Shown here: positions 18,000 to 26,637 of the stretch, in pieces | Position numbering within the stretch: position 1 is the stretch's first letter | How the letters are laid out: each line of letters begins with the position of its first letter | Origin: Lachnospiraceae bacterium | GTDB taxonomy: Bacteria > Bacillota > Clostridia > Lachnospirales > Lachnospiraceae | DNA length: 40,260 nucleotides | Direction of reading: 5' to 3' | NCBI GenBank assembly: GCA_017524595.1 | Contig: JAFXVI010000045.1 | Span: forward strand, 1-40,260 | Translations under genes and position numbers: made by a program | The notes under the pieces: generated by a model | What the model was told of the DNA's origin: nothing | Database searches by the model: none | The model's input: only the letters and a program-made list of their open reading frames with translations

Positions 18000-19055
18000 C
18001 TATTTCCCGACTATCTTAAGAATATCATTATACATTACAACAACCATGAGTATCATAAGCAATGCGAACCCGACAAAATTAACCAGTGCTTCTTTTTCTC
18101 TGCTTACCGGTTTATGCCTTATTGCTTCAATGAAAAGGAGTACCAGTCTTCCTCCATCGAGTGCAGGCAGCGGCAGAAGGTTCATTATACCAAGGCTTGC
18201 CGAAAAGATAAGAGCCAGATTAAACATATTAAGAACCACTGCGGGTAGTCCGTCATGTCTTGCCGCATTATAAATATCACTCACCATTCCTGCCATTCCC
18301 ACAGGGCCGTTCAGTGTGTCAACACCGAGCCTGCCAAGCATTAGTCCTTTCAGTCCCTGAACCGTACTCCTTACATTCATTCGTACATAGTAGACAGAGT
18401 ATCTTAGGATATTTGCCGAAGTCCATTCATCAAGTGTCTTTCCGAACACAATACCAAACATATAACGTCCGTATTCATCATTAAATTTAGGCTTTACAAC
18501 TGCCGTATATTCTTTGCCATCCCTCTCATATGTAAGTTCAACCGGACTTCCGTCGGATACTATATTATAAATAATAACTTCCTCTGAAAGATTTACCCTC
18601 TTACCATTATATCTCTTTATTACATCGCCCGCCTCAAGACCGGCTGTCTCTGCCGGTGATCCCTTATCCACCTCAACCAGCTCCGTTATCATCACTACCG
18701 AACTTCCTGACAGTGATATTATAAGGACGCTGAAAACAAATGCCAGAATAATATTAAAGAACGGACCGGCAAATACTGTTAATATCCTCGCCCATACACT
18801 CGATCTGTTAAACAGTCTGTCGGGTTCTTTGCATTCAGGGTCCTCCTCAAAAATACAGGCTCCTCCAAACGGTATGGGTTTAAGACAGTATTTTGTATCA
18901 TTCTTCGTAAACGACAACAGGGTCGGGCCGAAGCCTACCCAGAATTCCTTTACATATATCCCATTTGACTTTGCCACTATAAGATGGCCGAATTCATGGA
19001 CTATTATCACTATGCACAATATGATCAAAGTATATAATACACTGGGAATACTCAT
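18000..19055 (-). CDS. rseP: Site-2 zinc metalloprotease RseP/RasP
   Basis: A 351-residue intramembrane protease. The catalytic HEFGH motif lies at residues 20-24 in the first membrane helix; a PDZ domain (VDKGSPAETAGLEAGDVIKRYNG) occupies about 150-210; the second metal-ligand motif PALDGGR is near 305, followed by a last hydrophobic helix. It cleaves membrane substrates such as anti-sigma factors after a site-1 cut. The open frame extends to 19118, but that part overlaps the dxr coding region; the ATG at 19055 lies one base after the dxr TGA and gives the usual N-terminus, so I chose it. It is coupled to dxr upstream and to the DUF2298 gene downstream. Confidence 0.95.
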   Translation of the reverse strand: MSIPSVLYTLIILCIVIIVHEFGHLIVAKSNGIYVKEFWVGFGPTLLSFTKNDTKYCLKPIPFGGACIFEEDPECKEPDRLFNRSSVWARILTVFAGPFFNIILAFVFSVLIISLSGSSVVMITELVEVDKGSPAETAGLEAGDVIKRYNGKRVNLSEEVIIYNIVSDGSPVELTYERDGKEYTAVVKPKFNDEYGRYMFGIVFGKTLDEWTSANILRYSVYYVRMNVRSTVQGLKGLMLGRLGVDTLNGPVGMAGMVSDIYNAARHDGLPAVVLNMFNLALIFSASLGIMNLLPLPALDGGRLVLLFIEAIRHKPVSREKEALVNFVGFALLMILMVVVMYNDILKIVGK

Positions 19056-19056
19056 G

Positions 19057-20202
19057 TCACCATCTGTCCTCAATATAACTGTAGGTTTCCTTCTCTGCGG
19101 CAAGTATACGTTCAACATCCGGCTCTTCTTCAGGTTTATGAGCCTTCATACAGCCTTCAATAACATCGTATATATCAAGAAATCCTATCTTCCTGTCAAG
19201 AAACAACGAAACAGCACGCTCATTGGCCGCATTAAATACTGTCGGCATTGTTCCTCCTATTTTTGCCGCCTTTAATGCAAGCTCAAGTCCCCTGAATGTT
19301 TCCGTATCAGGCTCCTCAAAGGTCATCTGTTTTAGCGTAAAGAAATCAACACGTCTTGTGTTAAGATAGCGTCTGTCCGGATAAAACAGTGCATACTGAA
19401 TGGGAAGCTTCATATCAGGCATCCCAAGTTCCGCAATGATCGCTCCGTCTTCATATTCCACCATTGAATGTATTATGCTCTGCGGATGTACAATCACCTG
19501 TATACGCTCAAGCGGGACATCAAACAGCCATTTTGCTTCCATGACTTCAAGCCCCTTATTTACCAGTGTAGCGGAATCAACCGTTATCTTCCTGCCCATA
19601 GCCCAATTGGGATGCTTAAGTGCATCCTCAACCGTCATACTATTAAGTTCATCTCTTTTCCTTCCCCTGAACGGCCCCCCCGAAGCTGTAAGCAATATCC
19701 TGGATATCCTTTTTCTATTCTCCCCGTTCATGGACTGGAAAATAGCACTGTGTTCACTGTCAACCGGCAGTATTGAAATACCGTTCTCTTTTGCAAGCCT
19801 TGTTATTATATGTCCTGCGCATACAAGTGTTTCTTTATTTGCAAGCGCTATATCCTTACCCGCCTTGATCGCGGCTATGGTAGGACGTATTCCGATCATA
19901 CCTACCATAGATGTAACGACTGTGTCAATATCCTCAAGTACAGCCGCCTCTATTATACCATCCATGCCGCCCACGACCTTGACATCAAGATCTTTAACTG
20001 CTTCCCTTAGAAGTACCGCCTTATTCTCATCAAATACGGCAGCCAGCTTAGGCCTAAACTCTCTTATCTGCTTTTCAAGCAATCTTATATTGGATCCGGC
20101 CGCTACAGCGCCGATACAAAGTTCATCCGGATTAGACCTTACTATTTCCATTGTCTGGGTTCCGATTGAACCTGTTGAACCCAGTACAGCTATCGTTTTC
20201 AT
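19057..20202 (-). CDS. dxr: 1-deoxy-D-xylulose 5-phosphate reductoisomerase
   Basis: A 381-residue cytoplasmic enzyme that converts DXP to 2-C-methyl-erythritol 4-phosphate with NADPH, the committed step of the MEP isoprenoid pathway. The NADPH site GSTGSIGTQT is at residues 8-17; VDSEHSAIFQ and LTASGGPFRG hold metal and substrate residues; HPNWAMGRKITVDSATLVNKGLEVMEA is the family signature in the middle. Length is normal. GAGG precedes the ATG. It stands between cdsA and rseP, the same order as in Bacillus subtilis. Confidence 0.97.
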   Translation of the reverse strand: MKTIAVLGSTGSIGTQTMEIVRSNPDELCIGAVAAGSNIRLLEKQIREFRPKLAAVFDENKAVLLREAVKDLDVKVVGGMDGIIEAAVLEDIDTVVTSMVGMIGIRPTIAAIKAGKDIALANKETLVCAGHIITRLAKENGISILPVDSEHSAIFQSMNGENRKRISRILLTASGGPFRGRKRDELNSMTVEDALKHPNWAMGRKITVDSATLVNKGLEVMEAKWLFDVPLERIQVIVHPQSIIHSMVEYEDGAIIAELGMPDMKLPIQYALFYPDRRYLNTRRVDFFTLKQMTFEEPDTETFRGLELALKAAKIGGTMPTVFNAANERAVSLFLDRKIGFLDIYDVIEGCMKAHKPEEEPDVERILAAEKETYSYIEDRW

Positions 20203-20223
20203 TTTAATAACCTCACAAAATCA

Positions 20224-21063
20224 CTAAATACCGAAAAATATGGCAGCAAGAAAATAAATCATGGGGGCAGTAAATATGACACTGTCGAACCTGTCCATGA
20301 TACCGCCATGACCGGGGATTATAACCCCGTAATCCTTAACATCATTATTTCTCTTAAAGGCTGACGCTGCAAGATCACCGACCTGTGATACGACAGCCCC
20401 TACAATACCCAGTAAAACAAATACAAGCACACTTCCCGCGCTCTTAAGATCATAAACTTTCATAAACAGAAACGAAAAGAGTACGGAAATAAGAACCGTT
20501 CCAATTATTCCTCCTATCGCTCCTTCGACAGATTTATGCGGGCTGAGCACAGGTGCCAGCTTTCTCTTTCCAAACTTCATACCGGTAAGATATGCGCAGG
20601 TATCACATATCCACGATGAAATATATATCAGCCATACCAGATATTCTCCGCATGGCATCGAACGTGTAAGATAGATGAAACAGAGCATTACCGGAACATA
20701 CATAAACCCGAAGAACGCCTTCATGACCAGATATCCGTCATATTTAGGAAAGGTAAATACATAAGCCGCCAACATGGCTATGCATACAATGCACAGAATA
20801 AGGACAAGCTTAAGCAGGCTGTTACTCTTAATGATCACAGCTGACAGAAAATATATCGCGGTTCCAACATAACCGATCCGTTCAAATACATTGTGCCTCT
20901 CTTCTCCTCCCTCAATATATACGCCGGTTGCGCGATAAAACTCAAATAAGCCCTGCACAGCAATAAGAAACAGTATTGCACCCATTAACGGTCCGCCTGT
21001 AATATTCATAACCGCGATCAATATTATCAAAATCGCACCGCTTATAACTCTGGTCTTGAACAT
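20224..21063 (-). CDS. cdsA: Phosphatidate cytidylyltransferase
   Basis: A 279-residue membrane enzyme making CDP-diacylglycerol from phosphatidate and CTP. About seven hydrophobic helices are visible, and the C-terminal signature SAFKRNNDVKDYGVIIPGHG plus GGIMDRFDS matches the CdsA pattern (S-x-x-K-R...K-D...P-x-H-G-G-x-x-D-R). It starts 2 bases after the uppS stop with GGAGGAG as ribosome binding site inside the end of uppS, so the two are coupled. Confidence 0.95.
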   Translation of the reverse strand: MFKTRVISGAILIILIAVMNITGGPLMGAILFLIAVQGLFEFYRATGVYIEGGEERHNVFERIGYVGTAIYFLSAVIIKSNSLLKLVLILCIVCIAMLAAYVFTFPKYDGYLVMKAFFGFMYVPVMLCFIYLTRSMPCGEYLVWLIYISSWICDTCAYLTGMKFGKRKLAPVLSPHKSVEGAIGGIIGTVLISVLFSFLFMKVYDLKSAGSVLVFVLLGIVGAVVSQVGDLAASAFKRNNDVKDYGVIIPGHGGIMDRFDSVIFTAPMIYFLAAIFFGI

Positions 21064-21065
21064 AT

Positions 21066-21809
21066 CTACTCCTCCTTATCCTGCTGTTTTACACCGCCAT
21101 ATCTACGTTCTCTCTTATTATATGCTTCTATCGCCCTCTCCAGCTCTTTGCCATCAAAATCAGGCCAATGAACATCTGTAAAATAGAACTCAGAATATGC
21201 CAGCTGCCATAGCATAAAATTCGACAGTCTCTGTTCTCCGCTGGTTCTTATAAGAAGATCCGGCGCAGGAATCCCTGCAGTATCCAGATAATCCTCAAAC
21301 AGTTCACGGGTTACCGGTCCCTTCTCTATTACACCCATTTCCATGTCATCCTTGATCCTGTTCATTGCCCGGAGCATCTCATCCTGGCTTCCATAGTTTA
21401 TTGCAACCTGAAAATGCAATCCGTCAAAACCACTGCTTATTTTCTCAAGTTCATCAACGCTATTCCTTATGTCAGGAGAAAGTCCTGATTTGTCTCCGAT
21501 AACACGGACACACATATTGTTCTTTCTTGCACGCCTGATACATGTTTTAAGATAATTGCGCAGAAGCCCCATAAGCGCCTCAACTTCATCCTGAGGCCTC
21601 TTCCAGTTTTCTGTAGAAAAAGCATATACAGTGAGATACTTCACACCGCGATTGTAAGCAATCTCACACATATTCTCTACAGCCTTTGCACCCTGGATAT
21701 GCCCGTAATTTCTGGGCATGCCCTTACTCTTTGCCCACCTTCCGTTCCCGTCAAGTATGATAGCAACGTGCTTAGGAACCTTCAGATCATCATTCATAAT
21801 ATCTACCAT
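21066..21809 (-). CDS. uppS: Undecaprenyl diphosphate synthase (cis-prenyltransferase)
   Basis: A 247-residue enzyme that elongates farnesyl diphosphate with isopentenyl diphosphate to the C55 carrier lipid for cell wall synthesis. The catalytic motif HVAIILDGNGRWAK is at about 18-31, with GHIQGAKA following, FSTENWKRP near 75, and the C-terminal DLLIRTSGEQRLSNFMLWQ. Two in-frame ATG codons are possible: the one at 21809 has GGAG only one base ahead, the one at 21797 has it 13 bases ahead; neither is ideal, so the start is uncertain by four residues. It is 109 bases from frr, the largest gap in this operon, which contains a hairpin. Confidence 0.95.
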   Translation of the reverse strand: MVDIMNDDLKVPKHVAIILDGNGRWAKSKGMPRNYGHIQGAKAVENMCEIAYNRGVKYLTVYAFSTENWKRPQDEVEALMGLLRNYLKTCIRRARKNNMCVRVIGDKSGLSPDIRNSVDELEKISSGFDGLHFQVAINYGSQDEMLRAMNRIKDDMEMGVIEKGPVTRELFEDYLDTAGIPAPDLLIRTSGEQRLSNFMLWQLAYSEFYFTDVHWPDFDGKELERAIEAYNKRERRYGGVKQQDKEE

Positions 21810-21853
21810 TCTCCGTTGTTTATATCCTTTAACTGTTCTTTACAGAATAACAT

Positions 21854-21883
21854 AAGGGCATGACGGCAAACCGCCCTGCCCTT
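21854..21883. other. Hairpin in the frr-uppS gap
   Basis: AAGGGCA (21854-21860) pairs with TGCCCTT (21877-21883), with further CGG/CCG pairing inside and two mismatches. On the plus strand it is followed by a T-rich run (TTATTTTG), on the minus strand (direction of the operon) by ATGTTATTC. It could act as a partial attenuator, an RNA processing site, or a terminator of antisense transcription. Confidence 0.4.
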
Positions 21884-21918
21884 TTATTTTGTTACTGAAA
21901 TTTCGCTCTGGCACAGGC

Positions 21919-22473
21919 TTACACAGTAAGGATTTCTTTCGATTTTTCATCGATCATCTGATCAACCTGTTTGATATACTTATCCGTAAGCTTCTGAAGC
22001 TCATCAGAGAGTTCTTTTATCTCATCTTCAGAAATATCTTCTGCCTTTGAAAGCTTCTTAAAGGCATCATTTCCGTCCCTGCGGATATTCCTTATCGCTA
22101 CCTTATCTGCTTCACCCTTCTTCTTGACTTCCTTGACAAGTTCCTTTCTTCTTTCCTCGGTAAGTTCAGGAAATACAAGTCTTATTACATTACCGTCATT
22201 TGTGGGATTGATACCGATATCTGATGTCTGTATAGCCTTCTCTATTTCCTTGAGTAACGATTTCTCCCATGGCTGTATCTGTATCATCCTTGCATCCGGA
22301 ATCGAGATATTCCCCACCTGCTGAACAGGCGTAGGCGTACCGTAATAATCGACCTTTATCTTATCAAGAACATGAGGATTGGCGCGTCCTGCACGTATCG
22401 TGATAAAATCAGAGCTAAGATGGTCGATCGTCTTCTGCATCTTCTGATCATATTCCTTAATCCTGTCATCCAT
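21919..22473 (-). CDS. frr: Ribosome recycling factor
   Basis: A 184-residue protein that splits post-termination ribosomes with EF-G. The sequence shows the family pattern from start to end: DHLSSDFITIRAGRANPHVLDKIKVDYYG, then PVQQVGNISIPDARMIQIQPWEKS, IGINPTNDGNVIRLVFPELTEERRKELVK and the C-terminal helix rich in Lys/Asp. Length is exactly typical. AAGGGG precedes the ATG; it lies 26 bases behind pyrH. Confidence 0.98.
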   Translation of the reverse strand: MDDRIKEYDQKMQKTIDHLSSDFITIRAGRANPHVLDKIKVDYYGTPTPVQQVGNISIPDARMIQIQPWEKSLLKEIEKAIQTSDIGINPTNDGNVIRLVFPELTEERRKELVKEVKKKGEADKVAIRNIRRDGNDAFKKLSKAEDISEDEIKELSDELQKLTDKYIKQVDQMIDEKSKEILTV

Positions 22474-22499
22474 AAATGTACCCCTTCTCTTATAAAGCT

Positions 22500-23195
22500 C
22501 TATACCGTAACCTTTGTTCCCGTAAACTCACCATATATAGTATTTACAATGCTGTTCTCTTCATTCAGACTGAACACATACATAGGCATCTTATTTTCCA
22601 TTGCCAGGATTGACGCCGTTAGATCAACAACCTTAAGCTGCTTATCTATTACATCATTAATGCTGATCTCATCATACTTTATTGCCGCCGGATTGGTCTT
22701 GGGATCCGAATCATATACACCGTCAATTGCCTTGGCCAAAAGTATCCCGTCTGCTTCCACTTCAACTGCTCTCAGAACTACCCCCGTATCCGTTGAAAAA
22801 TATGGGTGACCTGTTCCACCGGCAAAAAAAACCACCATACCTTTGGAAAAATATTTATTGGCCCTGTCCTTGGAAAAGAGTTTTGTAAACGAACCACACT
22901 CAAAAGGTGTAAGGATATTGGTCATCATGCCAATAGATCTGAATATTTCCGAAACATATATACAGTTCATTACCGTAGCCAGCATACCTATCTGATCCGC
23001 CTTGGTCCTGTCTATATTCTCACTGGTCCTTCCGCGCCAGAAATTCCCGCCTCCGATGACCACGCCGACCTCTGTTCCCTTTTCAATAAGCTGCTTAACC
23101 TGAAGCGCCACACCACGTACGGTATCTTCATCAAAACCTGTCTTCTTATCGCCCGCCAGCGCTTCCCCGCTTAATTTGAGCAGAATCCTTTTCAT
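22500..23195 (-). CDS. pyrH: UMP kinase
   Basis: A 231-residue amino-acid-kinase-fold enzyme phosphorylating UMP to UDP, allosterically controlled by GTP and UTP. It starts MKRILLKLSGEALAG; VGVVIGGGNFWRGR (about 44-57) and FFAGGTGHPYFSTDTG (about 128-143) are the nucleotide-binding signatures, and the DGVYDSDP segment is also present. AGAGGATATAT precedes the ATG. In many Firmicutes rpsB and tsf lie just upstream; here a bactofilin gene does (17 bases). Confidence 0.97.
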   Translation of the reverse strand: MKRILLKLSGEALAGDKKTGFDEDTVRGVALQVKQLIEKGTEVGVVIGGGNFWRGRTSENIDRTKADQIGMLATVMNCIYVSEIFRSIGMMTNILTPFECGSFTKLFSKDRANKYFSKGMVVFFAGGTGHPYFSTDTGVVLRAVEVEADGILLAKAIDGVYDSDPKTNPAAIKYDEISINDVIDKQLKVVDLTASILAMENKMPMYVFSLNEENSIVNTIYGEFTGTKVTV

Positions 23196-23212
23196 ATATA
23201 TCCTCTTATTTA

Positions 23213-24340
23213 TCAGTCCTCATCCTCGAAGTACTTGCTGGCTGTCACATCAGAATAGATCTGTGAGCACGAACCCTCTATGATAGCACCATTGTTTATC
23301 TGTATCGATTTAGACTTGATATTACCAATAATAACCGCTGTGGAATCAAGTATCACAGGACCCTGTACATCTATATCACCCTTGATTGCTCCTGCCAGCA
23401 CAGCCGCAGCAGCCTTAATGTTACCCCTGATAACAGAACCCTGTGCAACCTTTACAGAGCTGTTTGACAGAAGTTCTCCCGTTACCCTTGCACCATTAAT
23501 GAATATTTCATCAGCCTGTGAATCACCTTCAAGCTTTCCTGTTATACTGAGCTTACCCAGTACATCAAGATTACCTTTGACAATACCGTGTACTTCAAGA
23601 CTTCCTGCACAGGAAATATTACCGTTGACAGTCATGCCCTCTATAATTGAACCTGAAGTTGATTTCTTGGGTTCGTTCCATATCGTGTTTATAGGTTCCG
23701 AAACCGGATCAGGTTCAAAGATCGGAGTCTGTACCGTATTAATAGGGCCATCATCAAATACGGGCTCCGGCTCGGGCTCAGCAGCTGATGAAAGCTCAGA
23801 CATCGCATCCTCGTATGATATCGGTTCTGCAGCATCTTCCGGTTCAGATTCTGTCACATCATATTCTTCAACTGCCTCCTCCGGTTCCTCTGCCACAGGC
23901 TCTTCCACAGCTTCAAATTCAGGCTCAGCTTCAGCCACCGGTTCCTCAGCTACTTCCTCAACCTCTTCTATAACGGCATCTTCCGGAACATCATCAATTG
24001 GATTGCCGTCCTCGTCAACAAAGATAACTTCTTCGATTACCTCTTCGTCCTCTCCGTCGTAATCCTCTTCTACTTCCACTTCCTCTACAACTTCTTCAAC
24101 GACTTCTTCGTATTCACCCGCAGTCTCAGGTTCTTCCTCTACCGGTTCCGGGGCAGGCTCCGGTTCTTCAGTGCTGTCAAAAGAGGCGAAAAGATCCGAA
24201 TAATCCTCACTCTGTGTAGGAGAATCTTCCGTCACCTCCGGAGCTGCTGCCGCAGGCTCTTCCTTTATGGCCTCATCCTCCGGCATAAGTTCATTCACTG
24301 CCTGTGATAAATCTTCCTTGAAATCCTTGAAAAAACTCAT
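23213..24340 (-). CDS. Bactofilin-family polymer-forming protein with acidic N-terminal region
   Basis: A 375-residue protein. Residues about 231-357 are a bactofilin (DUF583) right-handed beta-helix, with hydrophobic/Gly repeats such as GMTVNGNISCAGSLEVHG, VKGNLDVLGKLSITG and IKGDIDVQGPVILD. The first about 220 residues are very acidic, rich in Glu, Pro and Val with repeated EEPV/EEVEE patterns, and probably disordered. Bactofilins self-assemble into nucleotide-free filaments near the membrane and often place cell wall enzymes. Here the gene follows a NodB deacetylase and precedes pyrH (17 bases), fitting an envelope role. The acidic arm is longer than in most bactofilins (typically 120-200 residues in total). 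GGAGGATATGAA precedes the ATG. Confidence 0.87.
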   Translation of the reverse strand: MSFFKDFKEDLSQAVNELMPEDEAIKEEPAAAAPEVTEDSPTQSEDYSDLFASFDSTEEPEPAPEPVEEEPETAGEYEEVVEEVVEEVEVEEDYDGEDEEVIEEVIFVDEDGNPIDDVPEDAVIEEVEEVAEEPVAEAEPEFEAVEEPVAEEPEEAVEEYDVTESEPEDAAEPISYEDAMSELSSAAEPEPEPVFDDGPINTVQTPIFEPDPVSEPINTIWNEPKKSTSGSIIEGMTVNGNISCAGSLEVHGIVKGNLDVLGKLSITGKLEGDSQADEIFINGARVTGELLSNSSVKVAQGSVIRGNIKAAAAVLAGAIKGDIDVQGPVILDSTAVIIGNIKSKSIQINNGAIIEGSCSQIYSDVTASKYFEDED

Positions 24341-24363
24341 TTCATATCCTCCTTAGTTTCCCT

Positions 24364-25377
24364 TCACCTTATATTCTCGTGCTGGATTGGTTTGGTATAA
24401 TCGTCTATCGGTGCTATTACATAGCCCTGTGCCTGTAGACCTTCTATCACTGTCGGCAGAGCATCCACCGTAGTCGTCTTCTCAGACAGATCATGAAAAA
24501 GTATCATAATCTCATTCCGTTCTTCCGGACTGTCCAGCGCCTTAATGCCGTTAAAAACATTATCAATGATCTGTTCACTGCTCACTCGGGAAGCATCGGC
24601 ATCTCCGCTGTTTATATTCCAATCATAATAAACTATTCCACGTTTATCAAGTATATCAATAAATTCATGCATGCTCACCGGCGAAACAAGATTACTGCTT
24701 CCTCCGGGAAACCGGTATATCGACGGCATGAATCCAGTAATATCATAAATAACATATTGCACATGATTCAGGTCAGCAATAAATGAATCTGTTGATTCAT
24801 ATATGTCAGTATAGCTGTGTGAGTACGAATGCATTCCCAACACATGCCCTTCATCGAGTATTCTCCTGTACTGATCCTTATAGGCTTCACTGAACCTTCC
24901 TATTACAAAAAAATTACCCTTTACCTTATACTGATCCAATATATCAAGTATCTGGTCAGTATTGCCACTCGGTCCGTCATCAAAGGTCAGATACGCCTTC
25001 TTGATAGCTGTGGTAGACTCTTTGACATCATCCACTCGCTTATCGTTTGCTTCTTTAAGCTCCTTAACTTCCGTGGATACCTCGGGTTCTGCCAAAGCTC
25101 TGGCTCTGGCCTCTTCCTCCTCGATTCTTCTTGCTATCTCTTCATTATATGTATCCATCTGAAGCCGTGATATCAATAAGCCTTTTGACAAACCGTCAAG
25201 CTCCGCTCCTCCGGCATTATTTCCGGGATAACAGAAGGCAAATGACAGTATGACTGCGAAAATAAGCATAACAGAAAACTTAAGCCATCTTCTCTTGACC
25301 CGATACACCGATTCTATTGTACCACAATCATTATACTTATTAAAAGATTTTTTTTGATTACTTTTGTATTTCCTCAT
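24364..25377 (-). CDS. Membrane-anchored polysaccharide deacetylase (NodB family)
   Basis: A 337-residue protein with a cytoplasmic basic start, one membrane helix at about 32-50, a charged helical linker at about 70-125, and a NodB domain at 127-325. The metal and catalytic motifs are complete: TFDDGPSG (131-138), HSYSH (183-187), the YRFPGGSS arginine at 222, DWNINSGDAD near 252, and LFHD (293-296). It is expected to remove acetyl groups from cell wall glycan (peptidoglycan GlcNAc is the likely substrate) outside the membrane. The start overlaps the end of the CPBP gene by 20 bases, so translation may be coupled; the ribosome binding site is poor. Bactofilin follows after 23 bases. Confidence 0.93.
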   Translation of the reverse strand: MRKYKSNQKKSFNKYNDCGTIESVYRVKRRWLKFSVMLIFAVILSFAFCYPGNNAGGAELDGLSKGLLISRLQMDTYNEEIARRIEEEEARARALAEPEVSTEVKELKEANDKRVDDVKESTTAIKKAYLTFDDGPSGNTDQILDILDQYKVKGNFFVIGRFSEAYKDQYRRILDEGHVLGMHSYSHSYTDIYESTDSFIADLNHVQYVIYDITGFMPSIYRFPGGSSNLVSPVSMHEFIDILDKRGIVYYDWNINSGDADASRVSSEQIIDNVFNGIKALDSPEERNEIMILFHDLSEKTTTVDALPTVIEGLQAQGYVIAPIDDYTKPIQHENIR

Positions 25378-26332
25378 CCCTCATCATCAACCGTATAAGA
25401 ATTATCGCAAAAACAAGGCACGGAATACCCGCGATAAAACCGGCCGGAGACGGTCCGAGCGTCAGTCTTCCGCCATCTTTGGTAAAATAAATCCCGATAG
25501 ATGCAAATCCGTTAATTGCACCATGTCCAATAACGGCAGGTATACATGAACCCGTCTTTAGAGTTGCATATGAAAGCAGTGTTCCTATCGAAAAGCAGAA
25601 CACAACCATAGCAATGATCCCAACAAAAGGATATCCGGCATATTCCGTACCATAATTGTGACCGGCAATTATAAGCGGCAGGTGCCAGAGTCCCCAGATA
25701 AGCCCCATTACTATCATGAGCGGCATAGTCTTTAACCTTTTGGAAAGCTTGGGCAGAAGATATCCTCTCCACCCCCACTCCTCCCCGAAGCAGGTAAGGC
25801 AGTTAACTACAGGGCCTATCAACACAGACGTGATACCCTGTGAAATGATTGTTTTTTTCATGATATCGGGAGTCAGACCCTGAACACCCTGTTTTGTATA
25901 TGTAGCGATTATATATTCCATGTCTGCCGAGTATTCACCCTTCAGACACAAAAAGTAAATGATCGTCCCGATGAGTGTCAGAAGAGGCGGCACAAACCAT
26001 GTCAACAGATAATATCTGTATCTGCCTTCCTTCATATTAAAAGAAATATAAATATCCTTAAATCCCTCTTTAGTGACTAATCTGGTGAGCACAACACATA
26101 TCGATGGTAAAAACATCGCTATGACAAGATTTAATGGAATGGAAGCTATCGTGTAATCCTTGTGTATTGTTAAAAACCTTATAACAAAGAAATATTCATA
26201 TATATAGGTTATTCCGAATACAAGAACAAGGTATACTGTCAACCTCTTCTTCTCCAAAGCCTCCTTATCATTTATTATTTCCGACGCATTGTCTTCCGGG
26301 ACATTATCTTCCCTTATCAAATCCTCCGACAT
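25358..26332 (-). CDS. CPBP family intramembrane metalloprotease
   Basis: A 324-residue membrane protein with about eight hydrophobic helices. The family motifs are present: EEWGWRGYLLP (the EExxxR block), GLIWGLWHLPLI, and a C-terminal GHGAING with the third metal-ligand histidine. CPBP proteins (Rce1-like) include CAAX-type proteases and bacteriocin self-immunity or processing factors; the substrate here is unknown. The frame opens at 26362, but AGGGA lies 7 bases before the ATG at 26332, so I chose that start (MSEDLIRED). It is the first gene of the leftward envelope operon; no convincing promoter was found in front of it, although the upstream gap is AT-rich. Confidence 0.87.
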   Translation of the reverse strand: MSEDLIREDNVPEDNASEIINDKEALEKKRLTVYLVLVFGITYIYEYFFVIRFLTIHKDYTIASIPLNLVIAMFLPSICVVLTRLVTKEGFKDIYISFNMKEGRYRYYLLTWFVPPLLTLIGTIIYFLCLKGEYSADMEYIIATYTKQGVQGLTPDIMKKTIISQGITSVLIGPVVNCLTCFGEEWGWRGYLLPKLSKRLKTMPLMIVMGLIWGLWHLPLIIAGHNYGTEYAGYPFVGIIAMVVFCFSIGTLLSYATLKTGSCIPAVIGHGAINGFASIGIYFTKDGGRLTLGPSPAGFIAGIPCLVFAIILIRLMMRDEEIQK

Positions 26333-26637
26333 ATCCGCTTCCCTCATAAAAATATTCTGCATGCAACATTACAGTAATCTATTATATCATTTTATTTCCG
26401 GTCAAACCACTATATCTGCAACTTTTCTTATCATATAACCACAAATTATAGTAATACTATACAACATAATGCGCAAAAAATCCCGAACTTTTTGTGTGTT
26501 GTCACTTTTTTTGAAAATTGTGATTTTTTTTAAATTTTTTATTGCATTTATTAAGATTTTGTGACATAATAGATTTGCAAAGGAATGTTTGCATGTAATT
26601 GTTATGTTATAGGATGTAAGATCCAAAGGAGGAAGCT
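26333..26637. other. AT-rich divergent intergenic region
   Basis: About 300 bases between the divergent CPBP and CAP genes. It contains long T- and A-rich runs at about 26500-26545 and the promoter of the CAP gene. No RNA gene, riboswitch or open frame of real codon character was recognised; the leftward promoter could not be located with confidence. Confidence 0.6.
26542..26570 (+). promoter_or_regulatory. Sigma-A-type extended -10 promoter of the CAP-domain gene
   Basis: TTGCAT (26542-26547), a 17-base spacer, then CATAAT (26565-26570) preceded by TG at 26562-26563, giving an extended -10. An AT-rich tract upstream may act as an UP element. The leader is about 60 bases long and ends with AAAGGAGG at 26625-26632, 5 bases before the ATG. 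Confidence 0.75.

Noticed and set aside
19056-19118. Upstream extension of the rseP frame
   Set aside because: It overlaps the dxr coding region and lacks a ribosome binding site; the ATG at 19055 directly after the dxr stop gives the usual RseP N-terminus.
23788-24062. Repetitive codons of the bactofilin arm as a tandem DNA repeat
   Set aside because: The repeats are at the amino-acid level (Glu/Pro/Val) with varied codons; no exact DNA unit repeats regularly.
26375-26410. Leftward promoter of the CPBP operon (TTTGAC and TATAAT near 26381-26406)
   Set aside because: The two hexamers are only about 13 bases apart, too close for a sigma-A promoter; no better pair was seen.
26402-26626. Leftward 74-codon open frame between the CPBP and CAP genes
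   Set aside because: It lies over the CAP promoter, is AT-driven in composition and has no ribosome binding site or family resemblance.
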